Positions 1-6,663 of a stretch of DNA of 7,363 nt are shown here, piece by piece. Below the pieces are notes generated by a model, which did not search any database, was not told the origin of the DNA, and saw nothing but the letters and a program-made list of their open reading frames with translations. Both the position numbers and the translations under genes were made by a program. Positions within the stretch are counted from its first letter, which is position 1, and each line of letters begins with the position of its first letter. Source of the stretch: Methylacidiphilaceae bacterium (GTDB taxonomy: Bacteria > Verrucomicrobiota > Verrucomicrobiia > Methylacidiphilales > Methylacidiphilaceae); the NCBI GenBank assembly GCA_028687155.1, contig JAQUAR010000068.1, positions 1-7,363 of the forward strand, in the 5' to 3' direction.

Positions 1-770
1 TTTTCCCGGAAGGGGTTGGCATCTACGATCAGAGCAATGGGATCGGCGCTCACGAAGTGATCATCGAGACGCCGGGTCCGGATCAGGAGCTCGAGGATCA
101 ACCTCCGGGGGCCATCACCGACGTGCTGCGGGCCTATCGGGCTCGGATCACCGACTTGGTCCAAGACATCCGCTTTCGCTACATCTTCGTTTTCAAGAAC
201 GTCGGCATGCTCGCGGGAGCTTCCCTACGCCACCCCCATTCTCAACTGATCGCACTCCCGATCGTCCCTCGCGCCGTCGAAGAGCAGATGGAGACCGCCC
301 GCGCCCACTTCGAGCTCAAGGAGCGAAGCCTCTTCGCCGATGTCTTGCAGGCCGAGATGAGATCGGGAGAGCGGCTGGTCTACGAAAACTCGGCATTCGC
401 CTCCTTTTGTCCTTGGGCTAGCCGCTTCGCCTTCGAAACATGGATCATGCCGAAGTTTCCCGCGGCGCACTTCCACACGCTCGACGATTATCACCTGGGC
501 CTGCTTGCGGAGGCGCTCCGCCACGTCCTTCGCCGGATCCGGAAAGGGCTCCAGAAGCCCGCCTATAACCTGATCCTTCAGACAGCCCCCTTTCACCAGA
601 CGCGGATCCGGGAATCGGTCCCCGCCGAAATGGAGTTTCGCTGGCATATCGAAATCCTTCCCCGGTTGGCGCAGGCCGCCGGGTTTGAATACGGCACGGG
701 GTTCTACATCAACACCACCTTCCCGGAGGAGGCCGCGAGCTTCCTCCGTCGGGTTCGTGAGGAAACTTAG
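1..770 (+). CDS. galT: GalT-family nucleotidyltransferase (galactose-1-phosphate uridylyltransferase-like), 5' end outside window
   Basis: The gene is open to the left edge (first full codon at 3), so about 255 C-terminal residues are visible. What shows the family: GAHEVIIETP at nt 45-74, then FKNVG...GASLRHPHSQ, where HPHSQ (nt 231-245) is the GalT active-site motif whose second His carries the nucleotidyl group. The C-terminal half has FETWIMPKF, NLILQTAPF and WHIEILPRL, as in thermophile-type GalTs. The known reaction is UDP-glucose + Gal-1-P to Glc-1-P + UDP-galactose, in the cytoplasm. Some GalT relatives, such as the Arabidopsis protein At5g18200, are instead ADP-glucose phosphorylases. 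No galE or galK is visible and the neighbours are GH57 alpha-glucan proteins, so a glycogen-related role is possible. The zinc-ligand His expected just after ETP (PDHxK in relatives) appears to be replaced by PGPDQ. The zinc CxxC region lies outside the window. An internal GTG at 57 is not the start, because homology continues upstream of it. Family sure, substrate not. Confidence 0.88.
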   Translation, partial: FPEGVGIYDQSNGIGAHEVIIETPGPDQELEDQPPGAITDVLRAYRARITDLVQDIRFRYIFVFKNVGMLAGASLRHPHSQLIALPIVPRAVEEQMETARAHFELKERSLFADVLQAEMRSGERLVYENSAFASFCPWASRFAFETWIMPKFPAAHFHTLDDYHLGLLAEALRHVLRRIRKGLQKPAYNLILQTAPFHQTRIRESVPAEMEFRWHIEILPRLAQAAGFEYGTGFYINTTFPEEAASFLRRVREET

Positions 771-771
771 C

Positions 772-855
772 ATGCGGCTTTCGCACTTCGGCCAAGGCAA
801 AGGGGACCCTTCCTGGCTCATTCCCCAGGGTGCGTCCAAAGGAGCGTCGCCATGA
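772..855 (+). CDS. Possible 27-aa mini-ORF bridging galT and the first GH57 gene
   Basis: A short reading frame begins with ATG one base after the galT stop (TAG 768-770). It ends in a TGA (853-855) that overlaps the ATG of the next gene as ATGA. A GAGG at 759-762 lies nine bases before its ATG. The peptide begins MRLSHFGQGKGDPSW and has no recognisable domain, signal peptide or hydrophobic segment. The geometry would allow ribosomes to pass from galT to the GH57 gene by termination-reinitiation. However, the GH57 gene has its own strong ribosome binding site, so coupling may be unnecessary and the frame could be chance. No function is assigned. Confidence 0.25.
   Translation: MRLSHFGQGKGDPSWLIPQGASKGASP
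838..844 (+). promoter_or_regulatory. Ribosome binding site of the first GH57 gene
   Basis: AAAGGAG lies seven bases before the ATG at 852. This close match to the anti-Shine-Dalgarno sequence fixes the GH57 start. It also argues against an overlapping alternative ATG at 830 in another frame. Confidence 0.8.
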
Positions 856-3011
856 ATGTCGTCCTCCTCTGGCATATGCACCAGCCGGACTACGTCGATC
901 GGCAGACCGGGAAGGCCCGCACGCCTTGGGTCCGTCTCCATGCGGTGCACAGCTATCTCGATATGATCGAGATGGTCGAGCGATTTCCCACGCTGAAGGT
1001 CGCGTTCAACTTCACCCCCGTTCTGCTCGAGCAGCTCGTCGAGATCGGGGCAGGCAAGGTGATCGATGACTGCGAAGCCTGGAGCCGCATCCGGGCCGAG
1101 AGCCTCGCGCAGGGGGAGAAGGAAAAGATCCTCGAGCACTTCTTCCGCGCCAATTTCGACACGCTCATCCGCCCTCTGCCGCGCTTTTGGGAACTCCTGA
1201 ATCAACGCGGCCGCGCCGTCGACTTTCAGAACCTGGCAGAAGTGACCAACCTCTTCTCCGCCCAGGACTATCGCGATCTGCAGACTCTTTACAATTTGGC
1301 CTGGTGCGGCTTTGCGGCTTACCAGGCCTACCCCTTGCTCCGCGAACTGCGCGCACAGGGGCGGGACTTTACCGAAGACCAGAAGAGCCAACTGCTCGAT
1401 CTCCACCGGGAGATCGTCCGGACGGTGCTCTCCCGCTACCGGGCGGCGGTCGAACGGGGCCAGGTCGAGATCACGACCTCTCCCTACTGCCATCCGATCC
1501 TGCCGCTGCTCCTGGACACCAGTCTTGCCCGCCGGTCGATGCCCCACGTCAATCTGCCCCCCCAATTCTCCGCTCCGGAAGACGTGCGGAGCCATCTGGC
1601 CCTCGCCCAGGAAATGATGCGAGAGGTTTTCGGAGCACCGGCCCGAGGGCTCTGGCCCTCGGAAGGGTCGGTTGCCCCCGAACTCATTCCCTTCTTTCGC
1701 GAGGCGGGTTTCGATTATTTCTTCACGGACGAGGCGATTCTGTTCCGCAGCTTGGAGCTGGATCCGCGCTGGCGCGGCAGGAACGTCGATCACATGGTTC
1801 TCTTCCAAGGATGGACGGTGAGTTGGGGAGGGGCCACGGTTTCCGCCCTATTCCGCGAAAGGCCCCTTTCGGATTTCGTCGGCTTCCGAGCCTCGCAGAA
1901 TCCCCCGGATCAAGCCGCCAATTTTCTCCTCCACCACTTCGAGAATATCTGCCAGGTGGCGACTTCCGAAGAGGCGGCCCTCTTGATCGCCCTGGATGGC
2001 GAAAACGCCTGGGAGGCTTTCCCGGACGGAGGAGAACGTTTTCTCTCTTCCCTCTATCAAGGTCTCACGACCCACAGCCGCCTTCGGACCTCGCGGCCGG
2101 GCGACTACTTCGACGCCTACCGGCCGAAAGTCGAGCTGGGCGCACTCCATACGGGCTCCTGGATCAACGCCGATTTTGATATCTGGATCGGCGATCCCGA
2201 GGAGAACCGTGCCTGGGAATGGTTAGGGCGAACCCGCCAGTTCCTGCGTCGGATCGGGGAAGACCGGTTGCTGCCCGCGGAAAAGACGGCGGCGGCGATG
2301 CGCTCCCTCTACGCGGCCGAGGGAAGCGACTGGTTCTGGTGGTATGGGCCCGACTTCTCGACCGACTCCGACCTCCTCTTTGACGAGATCTTTCGCACGC
2401 ATCTGCGGAACGTCTACCTGGCCCTTGGATTTTCTCCTCCTCCCTATCTCGACTTCCCGATCTGTGCCCCCACGGTTCCCACGCCCTATGCGATTCCGCG
2501 CCTCTACATCCATCCGCAGCTTACGGGCCGATTGGACAACTTCTTCGATTGGGTGGGAGCCGGTACCGTGGACGCCCTTGTCCAACAGACAGCCATGTTC
2601 CAACCGAACCGGTTGGGCCAGAAACTCTACTTCGGCTTTGACGAAGAACATTTCTATCTGCGGATCGATTTTGCCGGCGCCCCGGAGGAGGTCGAGGTGG
2701 AGTTCCTCTCCCCACAGATCCGTCGCGTGACGGCGTCCGTTCTGCCGACCGGATCCTGGAAGGTCCGCACCGAACATTCCGATGATGCGGTTCTCTTCTC
2801 CGCCGCCGACGAACGGGGCGTAGCCGCCTGGGAGGACTTCTTTGTTCTCATGGTGCCAGTCGCAGCGCTCGGATGGAAAGAGAAGGATCCGGTCAGCTTT
2901 TTCGTTCGCCTGCTGCGTGAAAAGCTCGTGCTGGAAAGATACCCGGAGCGGGGAACGATCGACTTCTTGTTTCCGTCCAGGGATTTCGAAGCCCGTCAAT
3001 GGTTCGTCTAG
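852..3011 (+). CDS. Glycoside hydrolase family 57 protein, amylopullulanase/alpha-amylase type (719 aa)
   Basis: A cytoplasmic alpha-glucan-active enzyme with no signal peptide. GH57 enzymes cut or transfer alpha-1,4 and sometimes alpha-1,6 glucosidic bonds with retention, using a Glu nucleophile and an Asp acid/base on an incomplete (beta/alpha)7 barrel. The family signatures are present in order: HMHQP at residues 8-12; a VEITTSPYCHPILP segment near 206-219; GLWPSEGSV with the predicted nucleophile Glu271; and IALDGENAWE with the predicted acid/base Asp382. A helical region ending in SDWFWWYGPDFSTDSD follows, near residue 500. The last roughly 200 residues look like a beta-rich accessory domain (YFGFDEEHFYLRIDF and following). 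WPSEGSV plus LDGENAWE resembles amylopullulanase-like members more than 4-alpha-glucanotransferases, but exact specificity cannot be read from sequence. The start is supported by the AAAGGAG site at 838-844. The stop falls at or just before the start of the second GH57 gene, implying one operon. Both catalytic residues are intact. Confidence 0.93.
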   Translation: MNVVLLWHMHQPDYVDRQTGKARTPWVRLHAVHSYLDMIEMVERFPTLKVAFNFTPVLLEQLVEIGAGKVIDDCEAWSRIRAESLAQGEKEKILEHFFRANFDTLIRPLPRFWELLNQRGRAVDFQNLAEVTNLFSAQDYRDLQTLYNLAWCGFAAYQAYPLLRELRAQGRDFTEDQKSQLLDLHREIVRTVLSRYRAAVERGQVEITTSPYCHPILPLLLDTSLARRSMPHVNLPPQFSAPEDVRSHLALAQEMMREVFGAPARGLWPSEGSVAPELIPFFREAGFDYFFTDEAILFRSLELDPRWRGRNVDHMVLFQGWTVSWGGATVSALFRERPLSDFVGFRASQNPPDQAANFLLHHFENICQVATSEEAALLIALDGENAWEAFPDGGERFLSSLYQGLTTHSRLRTSRPGDYFDAYRPKVELGALHTGSWINADFDIWIGDPEENRAWEWLGRTRQFLRRIGEDRLLPAEKTAAAMRSLYAAEGSDWFWWYGPDFSTDSDLLFDEIFRTHLRNVYLALGFSPPPYLDFPICAPTVPTPYAIPRLYIHPQLTGRLDNFFDWVGAGTVDALVQQTAMFQPNRLGQKLYFGFDEEHFYLRIDFAGAPEEVEVEFLSPQIRRVTASVLPTGSWKVRTEHSDDAVLFSAADERGVAAWEDFFVLMVPVAALGWKEKDPVSFFVRLLREKLVLERYPERGTIDFLFPSRDFEARQWFV

Positions 3012-3016
3012 ACTCC

Positions 3017-5035
3017 ATGCAGTTGGTTTGGGTCGTCCACTTTCATCAGCCCTTGGGCAACTTCCCGGAAACCTGCCGCCGCTTCCTGGAACGGGTCTGT
3101 CGCCCTTTTTTGACTGCCTTGGAACGCCATCCGCACATTCGCATGGGGCTCCACTTTTCGGGTACATTCCTCTCCTACCTGGAACGCGAGGAGCACGGAC
3201 TCCTGGAGCAGATCCGCCGGATCGTAGCCCGCAGTCAGGTGGAGCTATTGGGCGGCGGCTTCTACGAGCCCATCTTAAGCATGATTCCTCGGGAAGACGC
3301 CCTGGCGCAGCTCCGAAAAACCGTCGCCTGGCTCCAGGAGCATTTTGGCGTGACCCCGCGCGGCGCCTGGCTGCCCGAATCGGTCTGGGAACCCTACTTT
3401 CCGGCTCTCCTGGCGGAAGGAGGCTGCGACTACGTCCTGCTGGAAGACAATCTGCTGGAACGAGCGGGCATGGAGCGAGTCGAGCTCTGCCATCCCTTTT
3501 TGACCAGCCATCTGTCCGCTACCATTTCCCTCTTGCCGATCTCTTCCCGCCTTTCGGCGGAGATCCCCTTCCGGCCGCTCCGGGACATTCACGCCTCCCT
3601 TGTGCAGCTCTGGCACCGGCCGGAGCCGCAGATGTTGATCCTGGCGCAGCGTGCGGAGGCTTATGGCTTTTGGCCTTCCACCTTCCATCGATTTTACGAG
3701 GAAGCGGTTCTGGAAGAGTGGCTGACCTACCTGGAGAGCCAGTCAGAACGGCTCGCCATGTCCCTGCCCTCGGAAGCTACGGACGGGCGCTGGCCCCGCG
3801 TTTTTTTGCCATCCGGTGCGCGGACCGACCTAGAGGGTTATGCGCTTCCGACAACCGCAAGCCGTTCCTACTTTGCCGTGCGGGAAGACCTGTCACACCG
3901 CTTCGATGCGGATCGCTTCTTCCGCTTCCTCCATGGAGGAGCTTGGCAGGAGTTTTTCGAAAAGTATTCCGAAGCGAACTGGATGCACAGCAAGATGCTC
4001 TCGCTTGCCCGACGATGCCGAGGGCTCCCGGATGCGGACTCCCTGGCCTGTCGGGATCAGCTGCTCGCAGCGCAGGAGCACACTCCTTATTGGCACGCGC
4101 TCAGCGGCGGGCTTTTTGCCAACTACTTGCGGGATGCCGTCTATCGTTTACTCCTCCAAGCCGAAGAGGAGATCGATCGGATTTCTCCTCCTCCGGCGAC
4201 CGAAATAACGGATCTCGATGGGGATCGCGAGCCGGAAGTCATCCTGCGGACTCAGATCTGCCGCGCGATCGTTGACCCGGATTACGGCGGCTCTCTTGTG
4301 GAGATGGCCTTTCTGCCGTCTCATTACAATGTCTCCAACACCCTGCGTCGGCATTCCCAGGTCTATCCTGACCTCCCTTCCGGAGAGCCGGTCGAGGACT
4401 GGCATCGTCGTCATCTCTTCCAGGAACACTTCGTCCGGAGCGAAACCTCCCTCTCCCAATTCGAGAAGGAGTCCTACATCGAGTGCGGAGACTTCGTGAA
4501 CCTGCCGTATCGCATCGTTTCGGTTGCGGAGGAAGGGGGAGCGCGGCGACTCTTCCTCGAACGAGAGGGAGGGATCTATCTCGACCAGGAACGAAGAGCA
4601 CTCCGCTGCCAAAAGCTCTTCGAGCTCGAGGAGCCCGATGTCCTTCGGATTCGATACACGATCATCAACGAGAGCGAGCTACCGCTCGAACTCCTCTTTG
4701 TCTGCGAAGCAAACTACAGCTTTCTCGCCCCTGAGGGGAACCGATTCGTCTCCATCGAGGGGGAGCAGCTTCCCTGCGGCCTCCTTTTTGAAAAATCCGG
4801 GATCCAGTCTTGGGATCTGGTCGACGAGATCCGTTCCTTGCGTTGGGCCTGGACGCTGCCCGAGGGGCCATGCACGCTCTGGCATCACCCGGTCTATACC
4901 ATCGGCTATGCCAACGGAGAGTTTGAGCACAACTATCAGGGTGCGGCTCTCGGAATCGTCTGGCCCCTTCACCTTGCTCCGCAGGAAAGGCAACTGTTTA
5001 CGATTTTCACCCGATTTCAACATCTCCAAGGTTGA
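3017..5035 (+). CDS. GH57 4-alpha-glucanotransferase/alpha-amylase-like protein lacking the catalytic Asp (672 aa)
   Basis: This resembles the Thermococcus litoralis 4-alpha-glucanotransferase type of GH57 throughout. Visible elements in order: HFHQPLGNF (residues 8-16); [11 protein letters not shown] (about 77-87); WLPESVWEP with the nucleophile-equivalent Glu121; IPFRP; FWPSTF (about 218-223); HGGAWQEFF (about 306-314); EANWMH (His324); and [11 protein letters not shown]-terminal mutarotase-like beta-sandwich (DUF1926 type) starts near residue 400 with [15 protein letters not shown]. The fourth conserved region, normally HDDGEKFG with the acid/base Asp (Asp214 in T. litoralis), reads AQRAEAYG here. 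Arg212 sits at the Asp position and no Asp lies nearby. The frame is intact for normal family length, so this is a maintained gene, not a decayed one. An ATG at 2999 would add six residues and overlap the upstream gene by 13 bases. I chose 3017 because the family begins a few residues before the first His. Neither start has a good Shine-Dalgarno, suggesting coupling to the upstream GH57. True glucanotransferase activity is doubtful. Confidence 0.9.
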   Translation: MQLVWVVHFHQPLGNFPETCRRFLERVCRPFLTALERHPHIRMGLHFSGTFLSYLEREEHGLLEQIRRIVARSQVELLGGGFYEPILSMIPREDALAQLRKTVAWLQEHFGVTPRGAWLPESVWEPYFPALLAEGGCDYVLLEDNLLERAGMERVELCHPFLTSHLSATISLLPISSRLSAEIPFRPLRDIHASLVQLWHRPEPQMLILAQRAEAYGFWPSTFHRFYEEAVLEEWLTYLESQSERLAMSLPSEATDGRWPRVFLPSGARTDLEGYALPTTASRSYFAVREDLSHRFDADRFFRFLHGGAWQEFFEKYSEANWMHSKMLSLARRCRGLPDADSLACRDQLLAAQEHTPYWHALSGGLFANYLRDAVYRLLLQAEEEIDRISPPPATEITDLDGDREPEVILRTQICRAIVDPDYGGSLVEMAFLPSHYNVSNTLRRHSQVYPDLPSGEPVEDWHRRHLFQEHFVRSETSLSQFEKESYIECGDFVNLPYRIVSVAEEGGARRLFLEREGGIYLDQERRALRCQKLFELEEPDVLRIRYTIINESELPLELLFVCEANYSFLAPEGNRFVSIEGEQLPCGLLFEKSGIQSWDLVDEIRSLRWAWTLPEGPCTLWHHPVYTIGYANGEFEHNYQGAALGIVWPLHLAPQERQLFTIFTRFQHLQG

Positions 5036-5072
5036 TCTCCGAGAGGCTTCTCTCTACTCTCCTGCGCAAGGG

Positions 5073-5513
5073 ATGAAAAAGATCTTTCTGGTTTCATTAA
5101 GCTTGAGTTTCTTTGTCCTCGGCTGTGCATCTCCGTCAAAGAAAGTAAAGAGCGGTGAGTCGGCAGGCGCCAGTTCGGGCTCGATGCCCCAGCCCGCCAA
5201 CCAGCCGGAATCGGCTGCTGCGAATCAACCGACCGGCACATCTCCTTCTTCTTCCTCACCGTCGGGAGCCCCGTCCAGTCAGACACCGGCGACCGGCCAG
5301 TACAAGCCGTGGGGACAGGAAGGCCAGTCTTCCGGGGGCGGGGCACCCTCCACTGCGGCCACAAGGTATCCCAAGGGGGTTGCCGTCGACGGGAAACCGG
5401 GTTACGTGAAAAGCCCCTACGCTCCGGAAGCGGGGCTCGTCGATGTTCGCGGCTTTCCGTCGGGAACGGAGGTGCGTTGCCCTTACACGGGCAAGATCTT
5501 CGTCGTTCCGTAA
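5073..5513 (+). CDS. Small Ser/Pro-rich lipoprotein with C-terminal CPYTGKIF motif (146 aa)
   Basis: The N-terminus, [18 protein letters not shown], is a lipoprotein signal: two Lys, a hydrophobic core, then V-L-G-Cys18 as lipobox. Ala follows the Cys, which does not signal inner-membrane retention. Residues 20 to about 100 are a low-complexity Ser/Pro/Ala/Gln/Gly linker, likely unfolded and long enough to reach into the periplasm. The last 40 residues form the only conserved-looking block: GYVKSPYAP, then [19 protein letters not shown] and KIFVVP, with one Cys at 136. I associate this tail with small verrucomicrobial lipoproteins of unknown function. The gene starts 37 bases after the GH57 stop. 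An AAGGG directly abuts the ATG, so the ribosome site is poor. It may be cotranscribed with the GH57 genes, but nothing in it suggests a glucan role. Confidence 0.8.
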   Translation: MKKIFLVSLSLSFFVLGCASPSKKVKSGESAGASSGSMPQPANQPESAAANQPTGTSPSSSSPSGAPSSQTPATGQYKPWGQEGQSSGGGAPSTAATRYPKGVAVDGKPGYVKSPYAPEAGLVDVRGFPSGTEVRCPYTGKIFVVP

Positions 5514-5542
5514 GCCTGCGGGCTAGCAGCCGTTCAGGGTTC

Positions 5543-5562
5543 CCGCTGCTCCCTTGCAGCGG
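5543..5562. terminator. Candidate hairpin 30 bases after the lipoprotein gene
   Basis: A perfect 7-bp GC-rich stem (CCGCTGC/GCAGCGG) with a 6-base loop. A competing 6-bp pairing, AGCAGC (5525-5530) with GCTGCT (5545-5550), overlaps it. There is no T-run after it on the + strand, so it is not a canonical intrinsic terminator. It is placed where one would be expected between convergent units. Confidence 0.3.
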
Positions 5563-5599
5563 CGCATCGCTGATCCAGCATGCTAACCGCCATATCTCA

Positions 5600-5620
5600 C
5601 AAGCTTTCTCCTACGGCTTG
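5600..5620. repeat. CAAGC-N11-GCTTG inverted repeat, copy 1
   Basis: A 5-bp stem with an 11-base loop. The same arms with the same loop length recur at 5826-5846, while the loop sequences differ. The arms are short enough that chance is possible. Confidence 0.3.
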
Positions 5621-5825
5621 CACAAAGGCTGTTGCCGCCATTTGCCGCGGGCAGCCGTGCTGCCGGAAACCCTCACCCGTCTGCGGATGAATGGCGCTCC
5701 GGGCTCGCAGCCTGTTCTCACAAAGTTCGTACCCAAGGCACGGCGCAGGTCTTCCCCCGGAGCGGAGTAAAGACCTTCTGCGAGGAAGGACAGCAAGTCC
5801 CAACGCAGCGGCCAGGCCTATTTCG

Positions 5826-5846
5826 CAAGCCGCAGAAAAACGCTTG
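5826..5846. repeat. CAAGC-N11-GCTTG inverted repeat, copy 2
   Basis: Same arms and loop length as at 5600-5620. It lies 26 bases beyond the coxB stop. On the - strand the loop holds a TTTTT run, so it does not form a normal hairpin-then-T terminator. Confidence 0.3.
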
Positions 5847-5871
5847 AGAGAGGCAGAGGTAGGCAGGCGGG

Positions 5872-6663
5872 TTACTGCCGCGCGACGACCTTCTCGCCGG
5901 TTGGTGGCGCGATCTGCGAAAGCTGACCCATATCCTTGAGCCAAGCCTCGTAGTCGCTCTGGCTATCGACAACGAGAAACCCTTTCATCGCAAAGTGGCC
6001 GACGCCGCAGAGTTGGCCGCAAGCGATTTCAAAACGGCCCGTGTGCGTCGGCGTGAACCAGACCGGAATCGTCAAGCCGGGAACTGCGTCACGCTGAATG
6101 CGCATCTGGATGACGTAGTAGTTATGAACGACGTCCCGGGAGCCCAGGTAAATTAAGACGGGTTTGCCGACGGGCACGTGCATCTCGTTCATCGTGATGA
6201 TGTCATCCTTGGAAGCGGGGTCGGTCTTATCGAGGCCGATCGGATTCATCCCGTCCGCCAAGCGCATGTCTCGGCGGCCCAGCCTGCCGTCCGGTCCCGG
6301 GTAGTGGAAGATCCATCCGAATTGCTGTGCGACCGCTTCCAAGGTCACGGCTTCTCCCGGACCAGGAGGATCGAGCACCCGATTGCCCCAAAGCGGCACC
6401 GAAAACCCGAAGAGGAGCACCAGTTCCACAAAAACGATGGTCCACTCCAAATGCTTGGGCCAATCCGCCTTGAGCCCCTCGTAGCTGGCCCTCGGGCTCT
6501 TGTCCGCTCGAAACCGATAGAGGGCATAGACGAAAAAGCTGAACCAGATCGCGAAAAGAATGAGCGAGAACCAGAGAATGGCCTCCATGAATTCATCAAT
6601 CTGCCGCCCATGCTGGGACATGCAGCGCGAAATGCCTGTAAGCTCAAGAAGAAGTGCGAACAC
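5872..6663 (-). CDS. coxB: Cytochrome c oxidase subunit II (263 aa)
   Basis: The electron-entry subunit of a haem-copper terminal oxidase, carrying the binuclear copper-A centre. Two membrane helices (about residues 27-50 and 73-93) are followed by an outward-facing cupredoxin domain. AQQFGWIFHYPG (about 112-123) holds the aromatic patch for electron entry. The copper-A ligands are all visible: His180 (SRDVVH), Cys215, Cys219, His223 and Met226 in CGQLCGVGHFAMKG. Position 217 is Gln where classical subunits have Glu; I have the impression this is common in related bacterial subunits. I saw no cleavable signal or lipobox. The start is GTG at 6663, supported by GGGAGGG seven bases upstream; this overlaps the preceding gene by 20 bases. 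An ATG at 6621 (14 residues shorter) lacks a good ribosome site. It is the last gene of its leftward unit, and coxA is not in the window. Confidence 0.95.
   Translation of the reverse strand: MFALLLELTGISRCMSQHGRQIDEFMEAILWFSLILFAIWFSFFVYALYRFRADKSPRASYEGLKADWPKHLEWTIVFVELVLLFGFSVPLWGNRVLDPPGPGEAVTLEAVAQQFGWIFHYPGPDGRLGRRDMRLADGMNPIGLDKTDPASKDDIITMNEMHVPVGKPVLIYLGSRDVVHNYYVIQMRIQRDAVPGLTIPVWFTPTHTGRFEIACGQLCGVGHFAMKGFLVVDSQSDYEAWLKDMGQLSQIAPPTGEKVVARQ

Larger units (their letters stand above)
5514..5871. other. Noncoding convergent intergenic region rich in inverted repeats
   Basis: These 358 bases lie between the tail of the lipoprotein gene and the tail of coxB. No reading frame here has a plausible start, ribosome site or recognisable product. 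It contains several perfect inverted repeats: CCGCTGC/GCAGCGG (5543-5562); GGCAGC-CGT-GCTGCC (5650-5664); and a nested pair, CTGCG/CGCAG (5778-5782, 5804-5808) enclosing GGAC/GTCC (5788-5791, 5797-5800). Two copies of CAAGC-N11-GCTTG occur at 5600-5620 and 5826-5846. It could hold terminators, a structured RNA or a dispersed intergenic repeat. It matches no RNA family I can identify. Confidence 0.5.

Noticed and set aside
801..831. Possible terminator hairpin (CCTGG/CCAGG) between galT and the first GH57 gene
   Set aside because: Only a 5-bp stem with an 8-base loop and no T-run; the strong ribosome site and same-strand spacing fit an operon.
225..1808. A 527-codon open frame on the - strand across galT and the first GH57 gene
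   Set aside because: It lies antisense to two genes with clear family motifs, has no recognisable domain, and long antisense frames are expected in GC-rich coding DNA.
2999..3016. ATG at 2999 as start of the second GH57 gene
   Set aside because: Not excluded, but it adds six residues before the normal family start and has no better ribosome site than the ATG at 3017.
2223..3167. A 314-codon open frame on the - strand over the GH57 junction
   Set aside because: Antisense to motif-bearing GH57 sequence; the product is Arg/Gly-rich and unrecognisable.
2842..4275. A 477-codon + strand frame overlapping both GH57 genes
   Set aside because: The second GH57 protein is read in another frame with conserved motifs throughout; this frame gives Pro/Arg/Ser-rich low-complexity sequence.
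4524..5072. A long upstream extension of the lipoprotein frame
   Set aside because: It overlaps the C-terminal domain of the second GH57 in another frame. The lipoprotein signal peptide begins cleanly at the ATG at 5073.
5641..5800. Resemblance to RNase P RNA (GATGAATGG at about 5686, GAGGAAGGAC at about 5782)
   Set aside because: The two fragments are not in the order or spacing of RNase P RNA, and the other universally conserved segments are missing.
5632..5847. Small frames in the convergent gap (for example 71 codons on +, 115 codons on - from 5944)
   Set aside because: No ribosome site or recognisable domain; the - strand frame overlaps coxB. Hairpins explain the region better.
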